Source of the DNA: Epiperipatus broadwayi
Taxonomy: Eukaryota; Onychophora; Udeonychophora; Euonychophora; Peripatidae
Assembly: GCA_028023455.1 (NCBI GenBank)
Contig: JAQFVV010012416.1
Span: 8,125,967-8,189,966 of the forward strand
DNA: 64,000 bases
Reading direction: 5' to 3'
Below are positions 12,442-22,694 of the stretch, piece after piece; positions within the stretch are counted from its first letter, which is position 1; every line of letters starts with the position of its first letter. Below the pieces are notes generated by a model. It was not told the origin of the DNA and did no database searches. It saw only the letters and a program-made list of their open reading frames with translations. Made by a program: the position numbers and the translations under genes.

Positions 12442-13130
12442 TTTATTACCATTTTGAAGGGGGGGAATCCTGTTCAGGTGAGATACTCACAATCATGTGT
12501 TCATTGGGGGGGGGGTTAGAGTAAGTCTTTATGTTGGCACAAAAATTTGATCCACTTAAAATAAAATAGAATAGACAAAGTCATTGTTTCATCATAAGTA
12601 ATGTATGTGTATATTTTTCATTTTTTTGATAATATTTTAGACAATTTTTGTAATTTAGTGTTTGGTTTGTCTGTATTTAAATCAACATTTGGGGATTGCA
12701 TAATGCCGTATCATTAATTACATATTTTTGTATGGAAAATCATAATTTTCACTGTTGTTAAGTGTACTTTTTAAGAATTTATTTCTTTTGGCCAAAATCA
12801 TATTTTTAGTATTCCATAATTTACATTTTAAGATGGATTTTTTATTGCACAATCACATGTTAAGTAAATGTCCATTTTGGAAGGGGGAGTTACAGTTTTT
12901 TTGATAATATTTTAGACTACTTTTTGTAATTTAGAGATTCTTTTCTCTATAATTAAAGTGACATTTGGGAATTGCATAATTTACTTTTTAAGATCGCTTT
13001 TTTTTAAATTCATATTTTTAGTATTGTTTCACATCATATTTTTATATATTACACAGTAAATACTGTATATGTATATTTTAGGGTTTTGGTGTAATATTTT
13101 ACAGTACTTTTGTAATTTAGTAATAGTATT
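12442..13130 (+). repeat. Degenerate tandem repeat, units about 250-420 bp
   Basis: Recurring blocks in the same order: CCATTTTGAAGGGGGG (about 12,450) and CCATTTTGGAAGGGGG (about 12,872); TTTGATAATATTTTAGAC (12,626; 12,900) with a weaker third match at about 13,090; and ACATTTGGGGATTGCATAAT (12,687) versus ACATTTGGGAATTGCATAAT (12,960). A 10-G run lies at 12,506-12,515. No coding content. Confidence 0.6.
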
Positions 13131-13131
13131 A

Positions 13132-13346
13132 GTATTAGACCTGCAGCACCTTTTCACATATGTATTCAGGCTGCTGATAACATTGTAAATCTGGCAAAAA
13201 AATATGTACCCATAGTCCATTTTGACAAATTTATCATTTTAGATTTGTAGAAGATCCAAGTTTACATGTTATTTTAGTCAGATCAAAGGATTAGAAAGTT
13301 GTCAGCAGATTGATATGAATGTGAAAAGGCACTGCAAATCTAATAC
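13132..13346. repeat. Hairpin (MITE-like) element, arms about 50 bp
   Basis: The left end GTATTAGACCTGCAGCACCT is the reverse complement, with few mismatches, of the right end AGGCACTGCAAATCTAATAC. The pairing continues through CTTTTCACAT and GCTGCTGATAAC. About 115 bases of loop, non-coding. Confidence 0.8.
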
Positions 13347-13867
13347 ATGTTCCAGGTTTAATATGTAAGTATTGAGATTATATTTTATTTAATCTCTAAT
13401 ATCGATATTTTACTTAATTAATTTTTTTTTAAAAGATACAAAATTCACTAAACTTAAAATATGAAATTCACCTATGTATTTAGAAATGAAAATGTAATAA
13501 AGTTATAAAAAATAAATAATGAAAGGAAAATTATATTTTATATAACCTTATTCTTTTAATGTGTTCTTTCAAACCTGTTCAATATGATTTGGTCTGCCTT
13601 TTGAATTTTTATTGGTTGAAAATACATTCTTTAATTTTTTTTATCTTCAGTACTTCCAGGAATCTAGGTATTATACTTAGAACTAATAATTTACAAGAGT
13701 TAATTTGAATTAAAATTTCAACATTAAAAGTTGAAAACAGGTTATAATGATTACTAACATTCATTTTAGCTGAAAATGCAATATAGTTTATACAGGAATA
13801 ATAAACAAAAGCGCAATAAACATCACATGATCACCATTTCTTATGCTTGCTCATAACTGTTATTAAA

Positions 13868-14089
13868 ACAGGCAAAACTCTCCATACAGTAATGCCACTC
13901 AGTGGAAGCCAGAGTAATCAATGGATGCCAGAAGGCCGCAGCAACTGATGAAAGCCACATGCTAGAAACTAATCTGGGGATATTGGATGAATAGGCAATA
14001 GATAGGGATTTTATGCACAAGCCTTCTGGAATCTATTGATTACTCTGGCATGTACTAAGTGGCACTACTGTATGGAGAGTTTGGCTTGT
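13868..14089. repeat. Hairpin (MITE-like) element M1, arms about 68 bp
   Basis: Terminal inverted repeats start ACAGGCAAAACTCTCCATAC (left) and end GTATGGAGAGTTTGGCTTGT (right). Both arms share the AATCAATGGATGCCAGAAGG-type interior. The family has a shorter member at 25,803-25,909. Confidence 0.88.
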
Positions 14090-14663
14090 CTCAATAAACT
14101 TTCTGAACTGACACAAATTATGATAAGAATTTTCTAATAAAATGTTGATTTAATCCTTTGAAAAATCTAAAACTCAAATCTGAAAGTGTTTTATATAAGT
14201 GCTGAATTTTAATGACAGAAAAAATATAAGATAACTGGTTTATTATTGAATCAACAGATTGACATCAAACTTTAATAACATACACTTTCCTTTCTAATAA
14301 TACTTCTTTAAAATACAGTCTAAAATTTAAAACTAATCTTTAATAATAAATAAACGTGTTTTGAAAATAATATTATTAAAAAAGTCTATTGGCTTATTTG
14401 TAAAATCCAAAATTAAAAAAAAAAAAAGAAAAAAAAAGAAACATTTCTTTTTTGTTTGTTTTTAAAATCATTTAAATAAATAAAAATACAAATTTTGTCT
14501 AATCTAAAATAGAATATTTTAAAGATGTAAGTACTCATTTAATTACTTTGTCTATCATCATGTCAGATACATATATTTATGTGTCAATTTGTTTATTCAA
14601 TTTAAAAAAGTTAATATCAGTAAATGAAATTCCAGATTATAAGTCTAATGTGTCACAATATAT
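14090..14663. other. AT-rich spacer
   Basis: Nothing beyond poly-A/T runs. Part of the frame at 14,548-14,811 runs from here into antisense RTE sequence and is not a gene. Confidence 0.55.
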
Positions 14664-15080
14664 ATCATCATCATCATCAATAACAACCATTATCAATCCA
14701 CTGCAGGATGAAGGTCTCTCCAAGTTCAATCCATTTTCTCCGATCTTTAGCTTCTCTTCTCCACATCACCCCTGCACACTTTTTTATTTCATCAATCCAT
14801 CTCACATGTGATCTCTTTCTGGGTTTTTTACAATCTCTTGGAATCCCGTTTAAGATTTCAATTGTCCATCTACTATCATCTCTTCTAGCAATATGTCCAG
14901 CCCAACTCCACTTCAATCTTTTAATTTTTTGAATGAGGTCAGTAACACTTGTTTGTTCTCTTACCCATACATTGCATTTCAATCTCTTCTTGTTACTCCG
15001 AACATGCATCTCTCCATACTTCTTTGAGTGGTCTGAAGTCTCTGTATTGCTCTTCTATTAAGTCTCCAAGTCTCTGACAA
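14664..15080 (-). mobile_element. RTE-type LINE copy B, 3'-end fragment
   Basis: The minus frame 14,677-15,009 encodes the RTE C-terminal segment, including RLKWSWAGHIARRDD and RSHVRWIDEIKKCAGVMWRR, ending in LQWIDNG-like sequence. Its 3' end is a short (GAT)n tail on minus (ATCATCATC at 14,664 on plus). It is 5'-truncated at about 15,080 next to ATATATAT. Its close similarity to copies C and G suggests it is not very old. Confidence 0.92.
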
Positions 15081-15358
15081 CATATATATGTATATTAATT
15101 ACTCCTAATCAAATTTAAATAAACCAGCTAATCAATTTAATAACAATAAACTTATCAATTATATTATGCTATCACTGCTTGAAGTAAAATTATTTTACAA
15201 AATAACTACTTCTAATCTTCCAATATAATTTACAAAACCCTTCTCTTTTAAATAGCAAACTAAAGACCAATTACATTTTTTAGCAAGAAATAATCATAAT
15301 TATGAGTTACAGCCTTTAACTATTATTATACCCTTTGAAATGTAATCAGTTTTTTTTA

Positions 15359-15370
15359 AATTACAAGCAT
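15359..15370 (+). repeat. Target-site duplication, left copy, of RTE copy C
   Basis: AATTACAAGCAT occurs here and at 18,330-18,341, exactly at the two ends of RTE copy C. The last three bases could overlap the CAT-repeat tail, so 9 to 12 bases are informative. Confidence 0.8.
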
Positions 15371-15441
15371 CATCATCATCACCACCATCATCATCAACCA
15401 TTATCAATCCACTGAAGCATGAAGGTCTCTCCAAGTTCAAT

Positions 15442-16510
15442 TCATCTTTTCCTATTTTTAGCGTCTCTTCTCCACATCACTCCTGCACACTTTCTTATTT
15501 CATCCATCCATTTCACATGTGGTCTGTTTCTGAATCTTTTACAATCTCTTGGAATCCAGTTTAAAATTTCAATTGTCCATCTATTATCATCTCTTCTAAC
15601 AATATGTCCAGCCCAACTCCACTTCAGTCTTTTAATTTTTTCAATGAGGTCAGTAACACCTGTTTGTTCTCTTACCCATACATTGCATTTTTGATCCCTT
15701 CTTGTTACTCCCAACATGCATCTCTCCATACTTCTTTGAGTGGTCTGAAGTCTCTGTATTGCTCTTCTATTAAGTGTCCAAGTCTCAGATCCATAAGTAA
15801 GAACTGGCAAAACACATTTATTAAAAACCTTCCTTTTCAAACACATAGGCATATTTCCTTTTAGTATCAAGTTATTTCTACCAAAAAGCACTCCAACCAA
15901 GTTTAATTCTATGATTAATTTCATCCATTATATTTCCATCTGTATTAATAATCTGACCAAGGTATTTGTAACTGTTAACTTCTTCTAACTCATCATAATC
16001 AATCTTTATTTTCATATTTTGAGAAAATCTATTAAACATTACTTTAGTCTTTTTAACATTTATCTTTAGTCCTACTTTCCTACTTTCATCTGATAACTCC
16101 TGCAACATTTCCTGTAGCTCTAAAGCATTATTTGCAAAAACAACTACATCATCTGCAAAATCTAAATGACTTAAATAATCTCCATTTACTTTCACTCCTT
16201 TAGCTTCCCATTTTAATCCACAAAATACTTCTTGCAGCACTGCTGTAAAAAGTTTTGGAGATATGGAGTCACCCTGTCTTACACCCTTTTCAATGTTGAT
16301 TTTCCTACTATCATTATGTAATCTAATTGTTGCTGTTGCATTTTTATAAATATTCTTCAAAATATGACAATATCCTGGATCTACACCTTGATGATCCAAT
16401 GCTTTAATCACTGAAGAAATGTTTATAGAATCAAATGCTTTTTCATAGTCTACAAATCTTAAGCATAATGGTGACTCATATTCATTTGTTCTTTCTATAA
16501 TTTCTCTCAA
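15442..16510 (-). pseudogene. Reverse transcriptase core and C-terminal domain of RTE copy C
   Basis: The frame 15,878-16,510 contains motif A (FVDYEKAFDSI), motif B (RQGDSISPKLF) and motif C (LDFADDVV) in order, all with expected residues; LKINVKKTKVMF follows. A frameshift at about 15,890-15,920 moves to the frame 15,442-15,924, which encodes the family C-terminal domain (LPVLTYGSETWTLNRR, QTTQRSMERCMLGVTRR, RLKWSWAGHIVRRDD). A further break between 16,511 and 16,773 separates it from the pre-RT segment. RNA-templated DNA synthesis is the ancestral function; as broken, none is expected. Confidence 0.92.
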
Positions 16511-16773
16511 TACCTGGATATGATCTACTGTACTAAAACCACTTTTAAATTCAGCTTGTTCTCTTGGTTGGTGGAAATCCAGTGTTTTCTGTAGACGAGT
16601 TGTAATTATCTTAGTAAAAATTTTGTATAAAACTGATAAAAGATTGATAGGTCTGTAATTTCTAATATCTTCTTTATCACCTTTTTTAAATATTAATATT
16701 AATACTGCATTCTTCCAATCATCTGGTACATCTTTATCATTTAGACATTTGGTATATAACTTTGCTAAAAAAT

Positions 16774-17151
16774 TTATATTTCTTCACCTGCTTCTTTTAA
16801 TATATCAATTACAATTCCATCATTACCTGGAGCCTTCCCTTTCTTCATAAATTTAATTGCACGTCTCACTGCCTCATTCAAAATTCTGGGCAATTTGGAA
16901 GATATAATATGTATAGGAGACACTTGTTCTTTATTACTATATAATTCTTGATAGAAGTCTTCTACACATTTTATGATGTCATCTCTCTTTTTAGTAATAA
17001 TGCCATCTTTTTTCCTTATTGCAGATATAAATTTCTTACCAATACCAAAATGTTGTTTTACACTCTTTAGACTTTTATTTTCTTCTACAGCTTTCTTTGC
17101 TAGTTCACAATTATACTTTTTTATATCATTTTCAACTCTTTTCTGCAACAA
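16774..17151 (-). pseudogene. Pre-RT linker region of RTE copy C
   Basis: 125 codons with the family signature GIGKKFISAIRKKDGIITKK, then FYQELYSNKEQVSP and FMKKGKAPGNDGIVIDILKE, the usual lead-in to the RT fingers. It is colinear with residues about 78-198 of the intact frame in copy G. Confidence 0.9.
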
Positions 17152-17906
17152 AATTTGAGATATTCAATCTTTTTTAACGCATCATTGTTGTATATCCTCA
17201 TATTCCTTCTTTTCTTCATAAATTCTGTAGTCTCAGTAGAAATTTTACTGGTCAATTGCTGCTTTTTTCTACCAGCTATCTTTGTTGCAGTTTTTAAAAG
17301 TGTACCGCTTATTTTCCTATTAATGTCATTCAAATCTGAATCATGTTCAAAATCTACTAATACTTGAAACTGATTTGTAAGTTCTAATTTAAATTCATTA
17401 GAATGTTTCTGAAGATTAGGAATATCAACTGTAAATATTGTTTTTCTTAATAATTTTTGTCTCTCCAGTTTTACATTAACACGTATCTTACACCTTACTA
17501 ATCGATGATCACTTCCTGTGTTAAATTTATGAAGAACATTACAGTTTTGAAATATGTATTTCCTGTTAGTCAAAATATAATCCAATTCTGCTGTACCTTC
17601 ATTTGGATGCTTCCATGTCCATTTCCTTTTAACATTTTTTTCAAAAAAAAAATTCATAATATAAAGTTTTTCTTTTTCTGCAAACTCCACAAGTCTATGT
17701 CCTCTCTTATTTCTATTACCATAACCAAAACTACCTACAGCATCTTCCTCTTTCATTTGTTTACCAATTCTAGCATTAAAGACTCCCAAAACAATTTTAA
17801 AATGTTGTTTACTCTGATCAAAAGCCTTTTGTACATCCATGTAAAAATCTTCTATAACTTCATCACTATGAGAACTTGTTGGGGCATAAACCTGAATTAT
17901 CTGCAT
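17121..17906 (-). pseudogene. APE-type endonuclease domain of RTE copy C
   Basis: 261 codons. The AP-endonuclease-like fold of RTE elements is recognised from QVYAPT (residues 5-10), the FNARIG loop (43-48), LDYIL (109-112) and SDHRLV (132-137). The position normally occupied by Asp in the GDFNA motif is Val here (residue 42), which would remove a metal-binding catalytic residue. Copy A keeps Asp at the equivalent place (EDF in 1,714-1,899). The true start lies upstream in the piece at 18,045-18,341; the ATG at 17,906 is internal. Confidence 0.9.
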
Positions 17907-18044
17907 TTGGTATCTGCTATTAAGTTATAAAACTAATTTTGCCACTCTGTCTGATACACCATCAATCTCCACAATGTTATTTTTCCAGTTTTTCTTTATA
18001 ATGAATCCTACTCCACTTGTATTTCCAATATTTGTGCCTTTATA

Positions 18045-18341
18045 TTAGAGTTTATGTGCACTTTTTAAATCAATTGTTTCTTCACCTTTTCTTCTAACTT
18101 CACAAAGTCCAATAATATCCCATTTAATATAAGACAGTTCTTCTTCTAACTCTTGCAATCTTCCTTCACTTGAAAGTGATCTGCAGGTGTGAGTACCTAA
18201 ATAAACAGTCGTCATCAAATGGCATCCTGAGTCCGCAATCTGGGGATTCTTAGCACCCTTCGCCTTCGGCCACCAACCACTGTCTTGGTTGGTGACTTTA
18301 CAGCCTCCTGGGAATGAGGGCCATGATTTAATTACAAGCAT
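18045..18341 (-). pseudogene. 5' end and endonuclease N-terminus of RTE copy C
   Basis: 98 codons. Residues from about 50 onward (GTHTCRSLSSEGRLQELEEE, then YIKWDIIGLCEVRRKGEE) are the N-terminus of the RTE endonuclease, where relatives normally read TWNVRT or TWNTRS. The first ATG lies in the flanking duplication, not in the element, so it is not the native start. The 5' UTR-like part (18,200-18,329) is noticeably GC-richer than the flanks. Confidence 0.8.
18330..18341 (+). repeat. Target-site duplication, right copy, of RTE copy C
   Basis: Matches 15,359-15,370 base for base and marks the 5' boundary of the element. Confidence 0.8.
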
Positions 18342-18713
18342 AGGGGTAAGTAATTGTTTTATTTTTTAGTGTGATGTCATAGTTGATAAAAATGTCATTA
18401 GTAAATTGATTGGTTGGCTTATTTAAATTTGATTAGGAATATTTAAATTTATATTATTCAGCTCTAGCATCGTGCATATTTGATTTTATATATATATATA
18501 TAACTAAAAGCATTCCATTCAAACGTTAATTTTATCATTAATTTTATTCATTGTGCCTAGTTGTATAGAACTGGTAGCAATATTTTTAAATAGCCAGATA
18601 ACTATTTAATTATAGATCTCTAAATTGGATTACTTTTACAAAATAAAACATACTAAAATCCTCATTAACATATAGTTTTTTGCAATTGTTGCTAATTAAT
18701 TATCTTATAGTTG

Positions 18714-18824
18714 TTGTTTTTTCATATGTTATAACATCGGCCGGGACGCGAACCCACAACCGTCTACAACCAACTACTTGCTTGCAAAGCCGTTGCGATG
18801 ACCTCTTGGCTAACAACGGTTACA
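18714..18824 (-). mobile_element. tRNA-derived SINE copy S3 with perfect target-site duplication
   Basis: Minus strand: A box TTAGCCAAGAGGTCATCGC, B box GGGTTCGCGTCCC, then GCCGATGTTATAACATATG and an A-rich tail. A 16-bp direct repeat, AATTATCTTATAGTTG, is found at 18,698-18,713 and 18,825-18,840, so insertion is recent enough that no base has changed. Confidence 0.9.
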
Positions 18825-18841
18825 AATTATCTTATAGTTGA

Positions 18842-19956
18842 CAACAATTTTAGTGAGTTATGCTAATGGTAATTAACAAATATTAATTAATAATATACTA
18901 ACTTAAAGTTATTAACTTACCTGCAGTCTGAAAATTTTAATTGATAAGAAAATAAACAAAAACAGAAATTGAAAGAGTAAGAGATCAAATTATTTGTAGT
19001 CAAATAGATAGATAAAAATCAAAATTATATATATAGGGGTATATTAATAAATAAACTATACTAAAATTTGTACTGTCTTGGTTTAAAATTATTTAATTTG
19101 CTAGACGAATATTGTGGAGATGTTTTAGAAATAGAAATAAAGGGAGAAATATTTTGCCACAAGTAAATTAAGTCCGTGAATGCCAGTTTATCTATTCATA
19201 CTGTTTTGTATAAGTATAAAAATCTAAAAATTGGCAATTTTCTTTTTGAATTATTTTTTCTCTTATTGAAATTTATATAAATTTAGTTTTCATATATATT
19301 TAGCTTAAGGGATATAAATTGTTTTGTAAAAAGTTTTATAAAAAATAAATTAAAAATACAGTTGCATATATCTATGGTATATAAATTTTTAATGACAAAT
19401 TACTTTTTTAATAAAATTTAATTCAAATATATGTATATATATATTTCTAAAAATAACATTTAATATTTTTGCATTTCTAAGATATGGTTGCAGATATACC
19501 AAAAAGAAATACACGAATGGGGCTTAATCTGCATTTGTATTGTTAATCCAAGCTACCTCTAATGTCAAATACCATTCTCAGTTAAATACATTAATCATAA
19601 TTATTAATAATTTTTATTACTTAAGATATATATAAATCAATAATTCTTCGATGTCATCATTATGAAATCATTTGAAGTACCATTAAAGACATTATATGCT
19701 ATCTAGAAATTTTTTTATACATTACCAAATTTATATAAAAAATCAACCAATTCAGGCATGACATATATTTCAAATTCAGTTTTCATTAGGTGCTCTAAAA
19801 GTTGCCATTTTTTATGAACATCAGCAACATTAATATTTAACTTTATTGCAATATTCAATTATATGTTATAGTTTGAATTAGTGGTAATTTAATATAGTCT
19901 CATATTCAATGCCTAATTTTAATCCACAAGAAAACGACATACATTCCATTAAGAAC
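18842..19956. other. AT-rich stretch, nothing recognised
   Basis: No frame, repeat or hairpin stands out. Short TA runs occur at about 19,430-19,445. Confidence 0.55.
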
Positions 19957-19976
19957 ATAAATAAATATCTTAATGT

Positions 19977-20052
19977 CAAGCGTTGATGGCCTAGCGGTTA
20001 GCTGCCTTCCTAGCAGCTAGCCGGGTTCGCCTCCCGGTCAAAGCTTTGACAT
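19977..20052 (+). mobile_element. Minimal 76-bp tRNA-derived SINE copy S4 with 20-bp target-site duplication
   Basis: The unit begins CAAGCGTTGATGGCC and ends GCTTTGACAT. It carries an A box (TGGCCTAGCGGTTAGC), a perfect T-arm-like stem-loop (CCGGG TTCGCCT CCCGG) and a B box (GGGTTCGCCTCCC). The 5' CAAGC and the 3' GCTTTG can pair like an acceptor stem. Perfect 20-bp direct repeats lie at 19,957-19,976 and 20,053-20,072. There is almost no A tail, so the inserted unit is the size of a tRNA. It is not a normal tRNA: the acceptor and T arms are separated by extra bases and no anticodon arm could be assigned. Confidence 0.88.
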
Positions 20053-20299
20053 ATAAATAAATATCTTAATGTGTAAACTAATTATTCTCCATTACTGTAA
20101 ATATGAAGTTATTTGTTGGAAATAGAGTGTATTAAATTTACCATTAATTTGAACATTCAAACTGCAATATAAAATTAATTGTGAGATATTTAAATAAAAA
20201 TAATATTGCTACGTTGATGAGAAATTGATTGTTTGTAGGTCACTTGACAAAAGCAGAACTCAAAACATATGTTGAGCTAGGATTAGCTAAATTTTTTAT

Positions 20300-20632
20300 T
20301 TGTGTGTAGAAATGTCTATAGGCTACGCATACATAATTAATATCACTTTAAATAAGATCGAATATATCAACCATCTTTTTAATGATTCACTTCTTTCTAC
20401 CCATTTTCAAGATCTTGCATTTTTAAATTACTGCAATTCTTCAAGCATGTATGTACTGGAAAAACATATGAACTACTTAATTATTATGATTCAATTAGGT
20501 TTCTTTAGTTATATCAAAAGAAAAATCATCAAAGACCTAGCTTATCTAATAAAACAAAAGAAAATGGAGTTAGAGATAGTTGCTAAATGTATATATGCAT
20601 TCCTAATACTTTTGAATTGCAAACTTCATTGA
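20300..20632 (+). CDS. Unrecognised open reading frame, probably not a gene
   Basis: 110 codons, with the first real ATG at 20,312. The protein is hydrophobic and lysine-rich near the C-terminus (KRKIIKDLAYLIKQKKMELE) and matches no family I know. No polyadenylation or splice context is evident, and composition is like the flanks. A frame this long is uncommon by chance at this A+T but not exceptional in 64 kb. Confidence 0.15.
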   Translation: MCVEMSIGYAYIINITLNKIEYINHLFNDSLLSTHFQDLAFLNYCNSSSMYVLEKHMNYLIIMIQLGFFSYIKRKIIKDLAYLIKQKKMELEIVAKCIYAFLILLNCKLH

Positions 20633-20639
20633 TAAAAAA

Positions 20640-22140
20640 GGTAAAAGCCAGAAACTAGGCTGTGGATTGGGGATAGGAATTATATATGCATCTTGTAATT
20701 ACTAATCTCTCTAGTTTATATCAAATGGTCATAAAGTGAAGAATTGCTTTTCTTAAACCAAAATATTCACTAGCATATATTTATAGTGTCTTCATCACAA
20801 TTGTAGTATTACAGCAATAAGATGACATATTTGTAAGATGAAGTAAATTGATACATAAGAAGCATGGGCATATCTGTAATATTCTAAATTATTATAAAAT
20901 TATATTACATAAATATATGAGAAATATTAAACCTTTTATAAAAGATATATACCATCACACTAGAGTACTATCAAACTATAAAATGTTTTGAATCTGAATC
21001 ATATAGTTGACACATTATCTAACTAAATTAAATCAGTCAAAAGTGATTAAGAATTATCTGGATTATCTAATGAATTAAATAAAAATTTATTTATCTGCAA
21101 CATACTATGTTCTTTAAAATGTATTTTGAAATTAAAATTAACTTGTTTTGATCAACATTTATGTGGCTAATATCTACCTCAATTATATCTTTGAACCGCC
21201 TATCAATAAACAAAATAGAAATATCTTAATAATAGTAAAATAAATAGATAAATAATAAAATATATACACAATTCAATGTCAACACCCACCAATAGAAAAA
21301 ATAAAATATAATTAGCCATTCTAAATATTCTTATATTTAATTGTTAATTAATTATCATTAAATATATTCTGGCTATTATCGATTTTGATTAGTGCTATCA
21401 TTTTTTCTGTGACATTATTGGTTTATCATAAAACTAAAAGAAATTCATTGTAATGTTATTATTGCATTATTATTATAACTGTCTATGTATTCATGCCCAA
21501 TGTCTCACATTATCTAATGAAATAAGACTGAGGCAACGTTTATTTTTGTATTCAGGTAACCTACTTTAAAACGTACATACTTATGCAAATTAAAATATAA
21601 TATTGCAGTTGTTTATTAACAGCTAAAGAATTATTTAAAATTTAAATACTTTTATAATGAGATGGTATTTTTCCGCCTCATAATAGAATAGTAGATATTT
21701 TATTTATTTTTATTAAGTTTGTATGTAAAATTTATTTAATTAATAAAATGTCAAAAATAGAAGGATAACGCTATATATATATATATATATATACAGTTAT
21801 CAATATCTATTTGAATTTTTTAATTATACTTTTGCTATGTTAATGATTGGGGGGGGGGTAAGATATGCTTCATTGTAAAAAAATAATTTAAGTAAAGAAT
21901 ATAAGAAAGTTTATAAAATTGAATAAATTAATTGTACATAAAAAATTATCAATAATTTGATAAAACTCAGACAATAAAATAAGACCTGGAGCCAAAATAA
22001 CAAAAAAAAATATTTTCTTGCTGCATGGCTATTATAAATGTTCCTAAAATTAAAAATAAAGTGTAAACTTTTTAATAAGAAAATATAAAGTGAAAGAAGA
22101 AGAGGGGTATTTGGAATGACATAAAAAAGAAAGAACGTTA
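20640..22140. other. AT-rich stretch with short TA array and poly-G run
   Basis: (TA)n at about 21,772-21,793 and ten G at 21,849-21,858. The minus frame 21,911-22,144 is a T-rich hydrophobic chance frame. Confidence 0.55.
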
Positions 22141-22149
22141 TCAAATGAC

Positions 22150-22510
22150 AGTCTTTCTATCTTGTTTCAAGGAGCTTCACCATGTTTTCTGGCTGGGTCA
22201 ACCATGATTCCTTCTGGAGAATGCTTTTTCCATGGCTGTCTCTATATTTGATGGAGTTTGATATCACATGGAATGCCTAAAGGATGAAGAACCATTAGTG
22301 TGCTAGTCAGAGAATTATGACAAGATTCAGTGCAGACTTATGAAAATAATAAATTGCATGTAATATCATATTACCAATAAGACCATAACCCAATTCCAGT
22401 TGAATGAATTGAAAGCTGACCAAGTAAATGCATAAGGTCATGACATACAATGGTCATAGTGTGTGTCAGACTTTGCTAAAGGAACAAGAACTCAAATTTT
22501 AGGACTGGGT
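22150..22510. other. Unidentified stretch of raised G+C
   Basis: About 360 bases are visibly richer in G+C than their surroundings and lack TA runs. They look like an old repeat or untranslated region. No frame, hairpin or match to another part of the window was found. Confidence 0.35.
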
Positions 22511-22611
22511 AAATATGAACTATTTTATAATGTGCAATTAAACTCATTATTTCCTTAACATCACATAAATAAGTTTTAACTTATATGTATTATGTAATTC
22601 ACTCTTTTGTG

Positions 22612-22616
<5 letters not shown>

Positions 22617-22688
<72 letters not shown>
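22617..22688 (+). repeat. (TA)n microsatellite
   Basis: About 36 TA units with one AGATAT interruption near the middle (about 22,658). Confidence 0.97.

Positions 22689-22689
<1 letters not shown>

Positions 22690-22694
<5 letters not shown>

Larger units (their letters stand above)
15371..18329 (-). mobile_element. RTE-type LINE copy C, nearly full length (about 2.96 kb)
   Basis: A single element on the minus strand runs from its 5' end at 18,329 to a 3' tail of GAT/GGT triplets at 15,371-15,400. Order: APE-type endonuclease N-terminus (18,045-18,329), endonuclease (to about 17,400), linker (to 16,774), reverse transcriptase (about 16,770-15,900) and the C-terminal domain (15,900-15,442). 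12-bp direct repeats flank it. Several frameshifts separate the domains, and one endonuclease catalytic Asp is replaced (see the EN entry), so it is dead. RTE elements typically carry one ORF with EN and RT and end in short repeats, as here. Confidence 0.93.

Noticed and set aside
14708-14932. Plus-strand frames over RTE copies (also 15,419-15,694, 15,604-15,864, 17,505-17,930, 61,789-62,109, 63,343-63,744)
   Set aside because: Antisense shadows of the RTE reverse transcriptase and endonuclease; the same serine/leucine-rich readings recur in every copy.
19977-20052. A functional tRNA gene
   Set aside because: It lies within a 20-bp target duplication and the acceptor and T arms are wrongly spaced; no anticodon arm fits. 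It is a SINE.
21911-22144. A small membrane protein on minus
   Set aside because: Hydrophobicity follows from T-rich codons; no start context, conservation or composition change.
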